64,000 nt of DNA from Roseospira visakhapatnamensis (lineage in GTDB: Bacteria > Pseudomonadota > Alphaproteobacteria > Rhodospirillales > Rhodospirillaceae). Shown piece after piece: positions 51,067 to 59,341 of the stretch. The position numbers were made by a program, and so were the translations under genes. Each line of letters begins with the position of its first letter. The first letter of the stretch is position 1. The notes under the pieces were generated by a model. The model did no database searches, was not told the origin of the DNA, and worked only from the letters and a program-made list of their open reading frames with translations. The stretch spans positions 86,659 to 150,658 of the forward strand of contig NZ_JACIGK010000012.1 in assembly GCF_014197915.1 (NCBI RefSeq), in the 5' to 3' direction.

Positions 51067-53000
51067 ATCTCACCTCCCACGGCCACCAGATGGTCCGCGC
51101 CGACCGCGGACCATCGCGTCGCGCCACTCGCCGCCGGCCGATAGGGCGCCGGCCAGCCGTCCGGATCGGACGCCCGCGTCGCCGCCATGGTGGCCGGGTC
51201 GAGGTGCCAGTCCGGGTCCGGTTCCGGCACCGCCGCCAGCAGGGCCCGGGTGTAGGGGTGGCGGGCGTCGGTCACCAGGGTGCCCGCCGGCGCCTTCTCC
51301 ACCAGCCGCCCGGCGCACATGACGACGATGTGGTCGGCCACGTGGCGCACGACGGCCAGGTTGTGGGACACGAACAGCATGGTGAGCCCCAGCGCCCGGC
51401 GCAGGTCGGCCAGCAGGTTGAGCACCTGGGCCTGCACCGAGACGTCCAGCGCCGAGACCGGCTCGTCGCACAGCAACAGGCGCGGATTGAGGGCCAGCGC
51501 CCGGGCGATGCACAGCCGTTGCCGCTGTCCGCCCGAGAAGCTGTGCGGGTAGCGGCCCATCATGCGGGCGTCCAGGCCCACCAGGCGCAGCAGTTCGGCC
51601 GCCGTGTCGGTGCGGCGGCGGGCGTCGCCAAGGCGGTGGATCAACAGCGGCTCGGAGACGATCTCGCGCACCGTCATGCGCGGGTTGAGGCTGCTGAAAG
51701 GATCCTGGAACACGTACTGGACCTCGCGGCGGTAGCGGGTCAGGCGCGCGCGGTCCATGGTCGCCACGTCGGCCGCGCCGGCGCCGTCGCCGGCGTCGAA
51801 CAGCACGCGTCCGGCGCTGGGCTGCAACACCCCGGCGATCATGCGCATCAGGGTGGTCTTGCCGCAGCCGCTCTCTCCCACTAGGCCCAGGCAGGATCCG
51901 GCGCGCAGGTCCAGCGACACCCCGCGCACCGCGTGCACCCGGCCGCCCTCGCGCCGGAACAGCCCGCCGTGGCGCAAGGGGTAGCTCTTCTCCAGCCCGT
52001 CCAGAGTCAGCATGGGGTGGTCGTCGCGGCGGCCCGGCGCGGCGGCGTCGGCGCGGTGACCGGGGCCGAGGCGGGTGGTGTCCACGCGGATGTCGCGGAG
52101 CGGCGTCAGGCGCGCCCGGACCGCGCCGTGCAGGCGCGGCACCGCCCCCATCAACGCCCGCAGATAGGCATGTCCCGGCGCGCGGAACAACGGGCGCACC
52201 GGCCCGGCCTCCAGCACGCGACCGCGATGCAGCACCACCATGTGCTCGGCCAGTTGGGCGACCACCCCCAGGTCATGGGTGATCAGCAGCACCGCCATCG
52301 CGGCATCGCGCCGCAGGGACTCGATCAGCGCCAGGATCTCCGCCTGGGTGGTCACGTCCAGCGCGGTCGTGGGTTCGTCGGCGATCAGCACGTCCGGCTC
52401 GCCCGCCAGCGCCATGGCGATCACCGCCCGCTGGCGCAGGCCGCCGGATAGTTCGAACGGATACATCGTGACCGCCCGGGCGGGATCGGGGAACCGCACC
52501 CGGTCCAGCAGGTCGGCGGCGGCGGCGCGGGCCTGCCGGCGCGACAGGCCGGCGTGCAGGCGCAACGGCTCGCCCACCTGATCGCCGATGGTGTGGAGGG
52601 GCGAGAGCGCCGTCATCGGTTCCTGGAAAATGGTGGCCACCCGGTTGCCGCGCAGGGCCAGCATGGAGCGGCTGTCGCGGCCCAGGGTGGTGATCTCCAC
52701 CGAGGGCTCGCCGTGGCGGCCGGCGGCCAGGCTCACGCGGCCGCCGACGACCTCGGCAGTGTGCGGCAGGATCCCCTGGATGCACTGGGCAATGGTGGAC
52801 TTGCCCGACCCCGATTCACCCACCAGGGCCAGACACGCCCCCCGGCGCAGCGTGAACCCCACGCCATCCACCGCCCGCAGGCGCCCGGTGGGCAGGCGGA
52901 AGTCGATGGCCAGGTCGCGTACGCGCAGCAGGTCGTCGTGTCCGGACGGCGCCTCCGGGGTGGGTGCGGCGGCGCGGGGGGCGGTGGCGGCCTGGGTCAC
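51063..53000 (-). CDS. ABC importer ATPase with two fused nucleotide-binding domains (DppD-DppF type)
   Basis: A 645-residue protein joining the two ATPases that are separate in Dpp/Opp systems. Domain 1: Walker A GESGSGKST (61-69), signature LSGGLRQRAVIAMALAGEPD, Walker B VLIADEPTTALDV, H-loop ITHDLGVVAQ. A linker follows (~residues 285-330). Domain 2: Walker A GESGCGKTT, signature FSGGQRQRLCIARALALNPR, Walker B LLLCDEPVSALDV, H-loop VSHNLAVVRH. Both sites look catalytically complete, and the oligopeptide-type cap after each domain (RALMGAVPRL; RALLAAVPEP) is present. It uses a GTG start overlapping the deacetylase-like gene's stop (GTGA) and overlaps the binding-protein start. Confidence 0.92.
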   Translation of the reverse strand: MTQAATAPRAAAPTPEAPSGHDDLLRVRDLAIDFRLPTGRLRAVDGVGFTLRRGACLALVGESGSGKSTIAQCIQGILPHTAEVVGGRVSLAAGRHGEPSVEITTLGRDSRSMLALRGNRVATIFQEPMTALSPLHTIGDQVGEPLRLHAGLSRRQARAAAADLLDRVRFPDPARAVTMYPFELSGGLRQRAVIAMALAGEPDVLIADEPTTALDVTTQAEILALIESLRRDAAMAVLLITHDLGVVAQLAEHMVVLHRGRVLEAGPVRPLFRAPGHAYLRALMGAVPRLHGAVRARLTPLRDIRVDTTRLGPGHRADAAAPGRRDDHPMLTLDGLEKSYPLRHGGLFRREGGRVHAVRGVSLDLRAGSCLGLVGESGCGKTTLMRMIAGVLQPSAGRVLFDAGDGAGAADVATMDRARLTRYRREVQYVFQDPFSSLNPRMTVREIVSEPLLIHRLGDARRRTDTAAELLRLVGLDARMMGRYPHSFSGGQRQRLCIARALALNPRLLLCDEPVSALDVSVQAQVLNLLADLRRALGLTMLFVSHNLAVVRHVADHIVVMCAGRLVEKAPAGTLVTDARHPYTRALLAAVPEPDPDWHLDPATMAATRASDPDGWPAPYRPAASGATRWSAVGADHLVAVGGEM

Positions 53001-53800
53001 GGAGCGCCGGCCTCCTGGATCAGGGTCCGGACGTCACACCAGCGCACGGCCGGATGGGTCAGGCGCGGGAGGAGTTCGGCCAGAAACGCCCAGAGGTCGT
53101 CCGTGTGCACTAGGTGATGGGTGAGCAGGCCCAGGGGCTCGTCGGGGTCCCGGGGCAGGTCGTTGGTGTCACGGCCCAGGCGACGCGCCTGAAGCGCCGC
53201 CACCAGCCGGTGGATGGTCTTGTGGGCGCCAATGAACTGGGCGTCGGGGCGCCAGCGCAGCAGATCCACATGGGTGTTGACGACGGCCACCGGCGCCGTC
53301 CCCCAGGCGGGTCCCCACTGCTCGCGGGGGCCGTGCACGGACAGCGCGCTCAGGCCGACGGTCGGCAGCGCCTCCGGCAGGTCGTCGCCCACCTTGTTGT
53401 AGGGGGCCACCAGCATCGGCACCGGACGGTGATCGCCGAACACGGCGGTCAGGCGGTGCCAGCCGGCACCGAGGTCGGCCAGACGGTCCTCCATGGACCG
53501 CGCGGTGGGAAACTCGCTGGCCGGCGCGCCGGGAAGAGCGTGGTTGTGATGGGTGTGACCGTGTTGCGCCACGCTCAGCATGGGACGGGTGGCGACGAAG
53601 GACGCCAGCTCCGGCTTCGCGAAGGCTGGTATGACGGCCAGGGTTACCGGCGCGGCGTGCGTGCCCGAAAGCGCCGCCAGATGCTCCAGGGCCGGGGTGA
53701 CCGCCACCGCGTCGTCGTCGCGCCACCACAGCGTCACCCTCCGGCCCGACCGGTGCCAGGCCGCCAGCTCCGTCTCCAGCACATCCCAGGGCGCCATCAT
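52997..53800 (-). CDS. Polysaccharide-deacetylase-like protein
   Basis: A 267-residue protein starting MMAPWDVLETELAAWHRSGR (ATG 53800, a second ATG next to it). It has the carbohydrate esterase 4-like layout: the Asp-Asp metal motif in VTLWWRDDDAVAVTPALEHL, the His motif in MLSVAQHGHTHHNHALPG, and a late MLVAPYNKVGDDLPEALPTV in place of the usual RxPY motif. No signal peptide is visible, so it probably acts in the cytoplasm, which is unusual for chitin or PNAG deacetylases and fits modification of a lipid- or nucleotide-linked glycan intermediate. It is 27 bp after a GT28-like gene and overlaps the ATPase gene. Confidence 0.8.
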   Translation of the reverse strand: MMAPWDVLETELAAWHRSGRRVTLWWRDDDAVAVTPALEHLAALSGTHAAPVTLAVIPAFAKPELASFVATRPMLSVAQHGHTHHNHALPGAPASEFPTARSMEDRLADLGAGWHRLTAVFGDHRPVPMLVAPYNKVGDDLPEALPTVGLSALSVHGPREQWGPAWGTAPVAVVNTHVDLLRWRPDAQFIGAHKTIHRLVAALQARRLGRDTNDLPRDPDEPLGLLTHHLVHTDDLWAFLAELLPRLTHPAVRWCDVRTLIQEAGAP

Positions 53801-53827
53801 GGTGTCGTGGGTCCCCCCCCGTGGGCT

Positions 53828-55066
53828 TCATCTCCCGCCCGGCGGGAGGCGCGCCCGCGACGAGCCTAGCAGAATGTCGACCGAGCGGGCCACTCCCCGC
53901 AGCGCCACCGGAGACGATGGCAGGTGCGCCGGCAACGCCGTCAGGGCGGTATCGATGGCCCTGGCCAGCGTCGCCGGCGTGAGGGCGGTCGCGTCCAGCA
54001 CCTGGGCCCGGCCCAGGCGGGCGACGGCCGCCGCGCGGTCGCGCTGTTCCGACTCGTCGCCCTCGCCCCAGGGCACCAGCACGGCGGGCACGCGGGCCAT
54101 CAGCGTCTCGGCCACGGTGTTGTAGCCGGCCTGGGAGACCGACAGCCGCGCCCGCTCCAGCAAGGCGCGGAAGTCCGGCCGCGCCGGTTCGACCACCACG
54201 CCCGGGGGCGCCTGGGTCGCCAGGCCACTGCGGACGCCCTCGTCCAGGTTGGCGCCCACCAGCATCCGCCACGGCCAGGCGCCGCCACGATCCGGATCGC
54301 ACAGCGGGCGGGCGTGAATGGCCGCCTCCATCAGCGCCTGGCCCATGGCGCCGCCGCCGGCTGAAATGAGAATCTGGTCCTCGCCGTCACCCCCGGGATC
54401 GGCGGACCCGGGGTCGTCGACCACATAGCCGGTGTGCATCACCGGCGGCCGCAGCCGGTCGGCCAGCGGGAAGGTGGCCGAGAAGGGCGATACCGCCGGA
54501 TCGCCGTGCACCAGGATCAGATCGAACAGGTCATTGGCGGTGGCCAGCATGCGGTGGTGTTTCTCGGGATGGCTCTTGCGCACCAGGATGTCGCGCACCG
54601 AGCACACGACCCGCGCCTCCGGCCGCGCCGCCCGCGCGGCGTTGAGCAGGGTGCGGATCTCGGCCTCGAACCGGCGCCGGCCGAACGGAAACATCTCCAC
54701 CACCACCAGCGCCGGGCGGACGTCCATGGCCAGGGCCGCCAGGCGCGCCCGCCGGTCCGCCCACAGGGCCTCGGTGACCGGCGCGCCCGTCTTGTCCACC
54801 AAGCCGGAAAACGACAGGTCGGCGGCGGCCAGCGGCGGCAGGTGTTCCACCCGGATCGGCAGGGTCGGCGGGACACGGGTCAGGTGCGGCACCGGCCGGC
54901 CGCCCGTGACCAGGACCACCGGCCGTCCGGCCGCCGCCAGTCCGCGCGCCAGGGTCATGGCCCGGTTCAGGTGACCGACGCCCATCACATGCTGCACCCA
55001 CAGCAGCACCGCGCCCGGGGGGAGGGGGGTGGCCCAGGGCGAGTCCGAGAGGAACCGCGCGATCAC
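53828..55066 (-). CDS. Glycosyltransferase, GT28/COG4671-like (second copy)
   Basis: A 412-residue protein with a GTG start at 55066 (AAGGAG upstream). The N-terminal domain has VLLWVQHVMGVGHLNRAMTL, where the Gly-His-x-x-R loop binds the acceptor or phosphate; the C-terminal nucleotide-sugar domain has ILISAGGGAMGQALMEAAIH and LLERARLSVSQAGYNTVAET, LMARVPAVLVPWGEGDESEQ, the MurG-like donor site. There is no membrane segment. Its relative at 57613-58890 has the same layout. It begins 49 bp after the GT4 gene, one of the few gaps in the operon. The sugar and acceptor cannot be told from sequence. Confidence 0.85.
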   Translation of the reverse strand: MIARFLSDSPWATPLPPGAVLLWVQHVMGVGHLNRAMTLARGLAAAGRPVVLVTGGRPVPHLTRVPPTLPIRVEHLPPLAAADLSFSGLVDKTGAPVTEALWADRRARLAALAMDVRPALVVVEMFPFGRRRFEAEIRTLLNAARAARPEARVVCSVRDILVRKSHPEKHHRMLATANDLFDLILVHGDPAVSPFSATFPLADRLRPPVMHTGYVVDDPGSADPGGDGEDQILISAGGGAMGQALMEAAIHARPLCDPDRGGAWPWRMLVGANLDEGVRSGLATQAPPGVVVEPARPDFRALLERARLSVSQAGYNTVAETLMARVPAVLVPWGEGDESEQRDRAAAVARLGRAQVLDATALTPATLARAIDTALTALPAHLPSSPVALRGVARSVDILLGSSRARLPPGGR

Positions 55067-55115
55067 CAGTCCGTCTCTCCTTCGAAAGTGCCGGCGTCCC
55101 TGGGACGCGTCCGGG

Positions 55116-56357
55116 TCATGCTAGATCACCGTCGTGAACTTTTGAACGGGATCCGTGGATCATCAGGGGCATGGGCTTGTTCGTGTTTGTCGAGGATGCC
55201 AGCCCGCGCAGCGTCCGGCCGAGCGTATCCGCCGCCGCGTCCAGGCCATGGCACGCGCGCACGCGGGCGCGGCCTCCCTCGCTCAGGGCGGCGCGCGCCG
55301 CCGCGTCGTTCAGCAGCGCCGCCACGGCTCCGGCAAGGGCGTCCGCGTCACCCTCGGGCACCAGGCGGCCGCCGATCCCGTCGGCCACCACGTCGGCCAC
55401 ACCGCCGCTGTCGCAGGCCACCACCGGCAGGCCGCACGCCTGGGCCTCCAGGTAGACCATGCCATAGCCCTCGCGCAGGCCGGGCCAGACGAACAGGTCG
55501 CCGGCCCCGTACAGGCGGCGGAGCGCATCCGGCGCCAGGGCTCCGGCCCAGGCCACCGGCAGGCCGGCCAGGGCGGCCGCGACCTCGGCCCGCGCGGGAC
55601 CGTCGCCGGCCACGATCAGCGTCCAGGACCGCCCCGCCACCCGGCGCAGGGCCTCGCCCAGCAGACGATAGGACGCCAGCTTGTCGCCCGGCCGCATCAT
55701 GGCCACGCTCACCAGCCAAGGCGCCGCCGGGTCCAGGTCCAGGGCGGCCGCCCAGCGCGCGCGGGCGGTGGCGCGGTCCACCGGCGCGGGATCGCCGAGG
55801 GCGGGGTCGGCGAGGAACGGCGCCAGCCGCTCCAGCCGCCCGGCGCCGGACTCCCCCAGCACCGGGACCAGCCCCCGGGCGCCCCGGGCGGTCAGGGCGA
55901 ACACACGATCCGCCCGGCGGAGCGCGGTGTCGGCGGCGGCGAAGCCCCGCGCCCAGGGGCCATTGGCCTGCTTCAGGGCACGGCTGGCCTCGGCCACGAC
56001 ATAGGGGATGCCCAGGCGCGTGGCCACCGCCGGCCCCAGCCAGTCCGGCGCCTTGTGATAGAGGTGATAGGTGAACCACAGACGCGGCCGCTCGACCTCG
56101 GGCCGCGCCGCCATCCGGTCGGCCAGGCGATCCGCCAGCCACCGCCCGGCCCGGTCCAGGCGCCGTTGGCGCGCGATATCGCCCCGGCCCTCCCAGGCGC
56201 GGAAGCGGCAGGCCAGATCCACATGGAAGCCGGCGCGGTCCAGCGCCGCCATGAACCCGCGCGCGATCTGCCGGTCCCCCGAGGGCACGGGATGGTCGGG
56301 CGGCTTCATGGGGGCGTAGAAGGCGACCCGGGGCCGGTCCCGTCCGCCGGTGCTCAT
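55116..56357 (-). CDS. Glycosyltransferase family 4-like protein (second copy)
   Basis: A 413-residue GT-B enzyme; ATG 56357 overlaps the preceding stop (ATGA). The N-terminal domain begins RPRVAFYAPMKPPDHPVPSG followed by DRQIARGFMAALDRAG, as in retaining GT4 proteins that cut between front and acceptor loops. The C-terminal domain has LVSVAMMRPGDKLASYRLL, LRRLYGAGDLFVWPGLREGY and the EX7E motif in EGYGMVYLEAQACGLPVVAC, followed by DSGGVADVVADGIGGRLVPE. The last ~25 residues are Asn/Lys/Met-rich and probably unstructured. It is paired with the other GT4 gene upstream. Confidence 0.88.
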   Translation of the reverse strand: MSTGGRDRPRVAFYAPMKPPDHPVPSGDRQIARGFMAALDRAGFHVDLACRFRAWEGRGDIARQRRLDRAGRWLADRLADRMAARPEVERPRLWFTYHLYHKAPDWLGPAVATRLGIPYVVAEASRALKQANGPWARGFAAADTALRRADRVFALTARGARGLVPVLGESGAGRLERLAPFLADPALGDPAPVDRATARARWAAALDLDPAAPWLVSVAMMRPGDKLASYRLLGEALRRVAGRSWTLIVAGDGPARAEVAAALAGLPVAWAGALAPDALRRLYGAGDLFVWPGLREGYGMVYLEAQACGLPVVACDSGGVADVVADGIGGRLVPEGDADALAGAVAALLNDAAARAALSEGGRARVRACHGLDAAADTLGRTLRGLASSTNTNKPMPLMIHGSRSKVHDGDLA

Positions 56358-57616
56358 CCGGCGCCGCCGACGCCGGCGAGGTCGCGGTGGAACAGCCCCG
56401 CCAGCCGGGTCAGTTCGGCGCGGTTGTCGAACCTCGTCCGCACCCGCGCCTGACCGGCCGCGCCCAGGCGCCGGCGCGTCGCCGGGTCGGCGATCAGGCC
56501 GGCGAGCGCGGCCGTCAGGGCCGGGACGTCGTCGGGGGGCACCAGCACCCCGGTCTCGCCGTCCACGATCAGTTCGGGGATGCCGGAGAGGTCGGTGGAC
56601 AGGCAGGCCAGGCCCTGGCTCTGGGCCTCCATCAGCACGTTGGGCAGGCCGTCGCGATCGCCGTCCCCGGCCACGATGCAGGGCAGCACAAACAGGTCGG
56701 CCGCGCGATAGGCCTCGATCACCGCCGTCTGCGCCTGGGCGCCATGCCAGGTGATCCGGTCGGCGAGCCCCAGCGACTCCGCCAGGGCTTTCAATGCCCG
56801 GGCCTCGGCGCCGCCGCCGATATGGGTGAGGGTCCACCGGACATCGTCCGGCAGCGCCGCCAGCGCCCGCAGCAGCCGGTCGAACCCTTTCTTGGGGACC
56901 GCCCGGCCCACCGCCAGCAGGCGCACCGGCCGGGTGGGATCGGTGCCGTCGCGGTCATCGTCGACGGGGGCCGGCGGGGGCGGGAACGTGTCCAGGTCGA
57001 GACCATGGTAGAGCAGCGTCACCCGGCCCGGCGCCAGCCCGTCCAGGTGGCGGGCGGCGGCCTCGGTACAGGTGACCGTCCAGCGGGCGTCGGCCAGCTT
57101 CTCCGCCTTCTCCCAGGCCGGACTGGTCCAGATGTCGCGGGCATGCGCCGACAGGGAGAACGGCCGCCCCGTCAGGCGGGCGGCATAGCGCCCCACGGAG
57201 CCCGGGGTGTGCAGGAAATGCACGTAGATCCAGGCCACGTCCGCCGGCATCTCGGCGGCCAGCACCAGCGCCTGGCCCCAGCGGCGCAGCCGGTTGCGGG
57301 TGCGGTCGCGCCACAGGTCCCGCAGCCAGATCGCCCGCGCGGCCCGGTAGCCCGGCAGCCGCCGCGCCCGGGCCCAGGCGCGCAGCACCCGCAGCGGCTC
57401 CCGGTGCAGGTACTCGGGCAGGTAGGTGACCGGCGCCGAGATGCGCGCGTGCACCGGGTGGGTCTTGGCGTCATAAGGCTGCCGCAGGGAAAAGAGGCGC
57501 AGCGACAGGCCACGCTCCTCCAGGCCCAGCAGCTCGCGCGCGATGAAGGTCTCCGACAGGCGCGGGTACCCCTTCAGGACCACCGCCACGGGGGCCGGGA
57601 CGGGTCCGTCCCTCAT
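56354..57616 (-). CDS. Glycosyltransferase family 4-like protein (first copy)
   Basis: A 420-residue GT-B enzyme with ATG 57616 overlapping the stop of the upstream GT28-like gene (ATGA). N-terminal: AVVLKGYPRLSETFIARELL, the stretch typical of colanic-acid and exopolysaccharide GT4 enzymes (WcaL-like). C-terminal: VRLLAVGRAVPKKGFDRLLR, WHGAQAQTAVIEAYRAADLF, then DGDRDGLPNVLMEAQSQGLA with Asp-x7-Glu in the EX7E position and CLSTDLSGIPELIVDGETGV. The family uses nucleotide sugars with retention. It suggests a surface or secreted polysaccharide. Confidence 0.88.
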   Translation of the reverse strand: MRDGPVPAPVAVVLKGYPRLSETFIARELLGLEERGLSLRLFSLRQPYDAKTHPVHARISAPVTYLPEYLHREPLRVLRAWARARRLPGYRAARAIWLRDLWRDRTRNRLRRWGQALVLAAEMPADVAWIYVHFLHTPGSVGRYAARLTGRPFSLSAHARDIWTSPAWEKAEKLADARWTVTCTEAAARHLDGLAPGRVTLLYHGLDLDTFPPPPAPVDDDRDGTDPTRPVRLLAVGRAVPKKGFDRLLRALAALPDDVRWTLTHIGGGAEARALKALAESLGLADRITWHGAQAQTAVIEAYRAADLFVLPCIVAGDGDRDGLPNVLMEAQSQGLACLSTDLSGIPELIVDGETGVLVPPDDVPALTAALAGLIADPATRRRLGAAGQARVRTRFDNRAELTRLAGLFHRDLAGVGGAG

Positions 57617-58890
57617 GGGTCCCGCCTCAGGGGCCGGGGCATCGCGCCCCCTCCGGCGGCGGCGGCGTGGGCCGCCAGGGGCATCATCGGGTCGGCACGG
57701 CCCCCGTCCATCGTCACGTCCAGGTCCATGTCGCTGTCCGGCTCGCCCACCACGCGGCGGCACAGCACGTCCAGGCCATCCAGCCAGCCGGAGGGCAGGG
57801 AGTCGGACGGCAGCCGACGCCACGCCAGGCCACGCAGGGCCTGGGCCATGGCCGCGGGGGAGCGGTCTTCCTCGGGAATGCGCAGGTCCACCAGGCCCAG
57901 GGCGGCGGCCCGGCGGGCGCGCACCAGCTGCTCCTCACGGGGTTCGGTGCGCGGCACCAGCAGCGCCGGCTTGTCGAAGGACAAGATCTCGCAAAAGGTG
58001 TTGTACCCACCCATGCAGACCATGCCGCGCGCGCCCTCGATCAGGGTTTCCGGCACCGCCTCGAACTCCAGCGCCGCGCCCCGGCCCAGCGCCTGCACGC
58101 GGGCCTGGAAGCCCTCGCGAAGCCGGCTGTCCATGAACGGTCCCAGCAGGAACACCGGGGCCATGGGAATGCTGGTGTCGGTCTCGTAGGCCGACAGCAC
58201 CCAGTCGACCAGGTCGGCGCCGTCGCCGCCGCCCCCGGGCGTGACCAGCACATAGGGCTCGGTCACCGGCGGCTCGGCCTGCCCCACCCGGGCCGAGGGG
58301 GTGGCGGTCCGCTGGAAGCCGGTGTACACGACCTTGTCGCGCACCGCCGCCGGCACCGTCATGCCGGCCAGGGGATCGTGGAATCCCGCCGGCCCATACA
58401 CCCAGATCTCGTCATACAGGCGCTGCAGGGCCGGCATGACCCCCTTGCGGTCCCATTCCGCCTGGAGTCGCCCGGGCGAGTCCATCACCTCGCGCAACCC
58501 CAGCACCAGCCGGCAGCCCTGGGCCTTCAGGCGTTCCAGCGTCGGTTCGACCTCGCCGCCGAGGCCAAGCGGTTCCTTGTCGACGATGAACACGTCGGGA
58601 TCGAAGGCCACCGCCGTGTGCTGGATGATGGAGGCCCGCAGCGTCAGGGTCTGTTCGATGTCGATCAGCAGGTTGAGCGGCGTGTAGCGGCCGTTGCGCA
58701 GCTTCACCACCCCGGGCACGCGCACGAAGTCCACGCGGGCGCGAAAGTCGAAGCTGCCGATGATCGGCGAGCCGGAGATGATCAGGACGGTCAGGTTCTT
58801 GCGCGCGCCCACCAGGGCGTGGGCGATGCGCCGGCAGCGCCGAAGGTGGCCCAGGCCGAAGCTGTCGTGGCTATAGATCAGGACCCGCAT
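57613..58890 (-). CDS. Glycosyltransferase, GT28/COG4671-like (first copy), first gene of the operon
   Basis: A 425-residue protein starting MRVLIYSHDSFGLGHLRRCR, which is the hallmark of COG4671 predicted glycosyltransferases. The donor domain has PYVLVTPGGGGDGADLVDWV, LEFEAVPETLIEGARGMVCM and GGYNTFCEILSFDKPALLVP, then TEPREEQLVRARRAAALGLV. The C-terminal ~40 residues are Asp/Met/Ala-rich and extend beyond the fold. ATG 58890 with AAAGG. It lies first in the nine-gene operon, about 100 bp after a probable promoter, and its stop overlaps the next start. Confidence 0.88.
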   Translation of the reverse strand: MRVLIYSHDSFGLGHLRRCRRIAHALVGARKNLTVLIISGSPIIGSFDFRARVDFVRVPGVVKLRNGRYTPLNLLIDIEQTLTLRASIIQHTAVAFDPDVFIVDKEPLGLGGEVEPTLERLKAQGCRLVLGLREVMDSPGRLQAEWDRKGVMPALQRLYDEIWVYGPAGFHDPLAGMTVPAAVRDKVVYTGFQRTATPSARVGQAEPPVTEPYVLVTPGGGGDGADLVDWVLSAYETDTSIPMAPVFLLGPFMDSRLREGFQARVQALGRGAALEFEAVPETLIEGARGMVCMGGYNTFCEILSFDKPALLVPRTEPREEQLVRARRAAALGLVDLRIPEEDRSPAAMAQALRGLAWRRLPSDSLPSGWLDGLDVLCRRVVGEPDSDMDLDVTMDGGRADPMMPLAAHAAAAGGGAMPRPLRRDP

Positions 58891-58990
58891 GGGCGCCCTT
58901 TCCCGGGTTGGCCCTCACGGAAGGGCCGGTCGCGGCGTGGCGCCCGCACATCCTCCCACGCCCGGTGCCAACCGCCCCCGGGCGGACATA

Positions 58991-59019
58991 ACGGTAGGGA
59001 AAAGAGGGTCGTCCAGCAA
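58991..59019 (-). promoter_or_regulatory. Possible promoter of the glycosyltransferase-ABC operon
   Basis: On the minus strand TTGCTG (59019-59014) and TACCGT (58996-58991) are 17 bp apart, 100 bp before the first gene. Moderate match. Confidence 0.4.
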
Positions 59020-59180
59020 CCCATCGCGGACCAAGGGGTACAAAAAGGCCGGGGGCGTCACCCATCGGCCACCGGGGGGGGCGGGCCACCTCGGGGGGGC
59101 GTTCGCCGGATCGGGGGACCGCCGCCCGCGCGGGGCGCGCCCTGTGTTGCGAAATCGGACCGCCCCGAGGTAAGGTTGCC

Positions 59181-59218
59181 GGAGTCGGTGCCACAGCTTG
59201 TGGCCCGATGCCGACTCC
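59181..59218. promoter_or_regulatory. Nested inverted repeat overlapping the oxidoreductase promoter
   Basis: GGAGTCGG (59181-59188) and CCGACTCC (59211-59218) form the outer arms; GCCACA (59190-59195) and TGTGGC (59199-59204) form the inner pair. The inner right arm covers the -35 hexamer and the outer right arm lies in the spacer, so a protein bound here would block RNA polymerase. Confidence 0.55.
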
Positions 59219-59226
59219 GCTACAAT
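59198..59226 (+). promoter_or_regulatory. Sigma-70-type promoter of the molybdopterin oxidoreductase-mipZ unit
   Basis: TTGTGG (59198-59203) and TACAAT (59221-59226) are 17 bp apart, 116 bp before the start codon. Confidence 0.55.
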
Positions 59227-59341
59227 GTATTGGACCTGTCGTGTCCCTTGCGGGGGGCTCAGGGGACGAGTCGCGGTCCGTGATCGCCGGTCGTGCGCCG
59301 GCGACCGGGCGCGTGGCGCGCGGCAACAAGGATATCCCACC

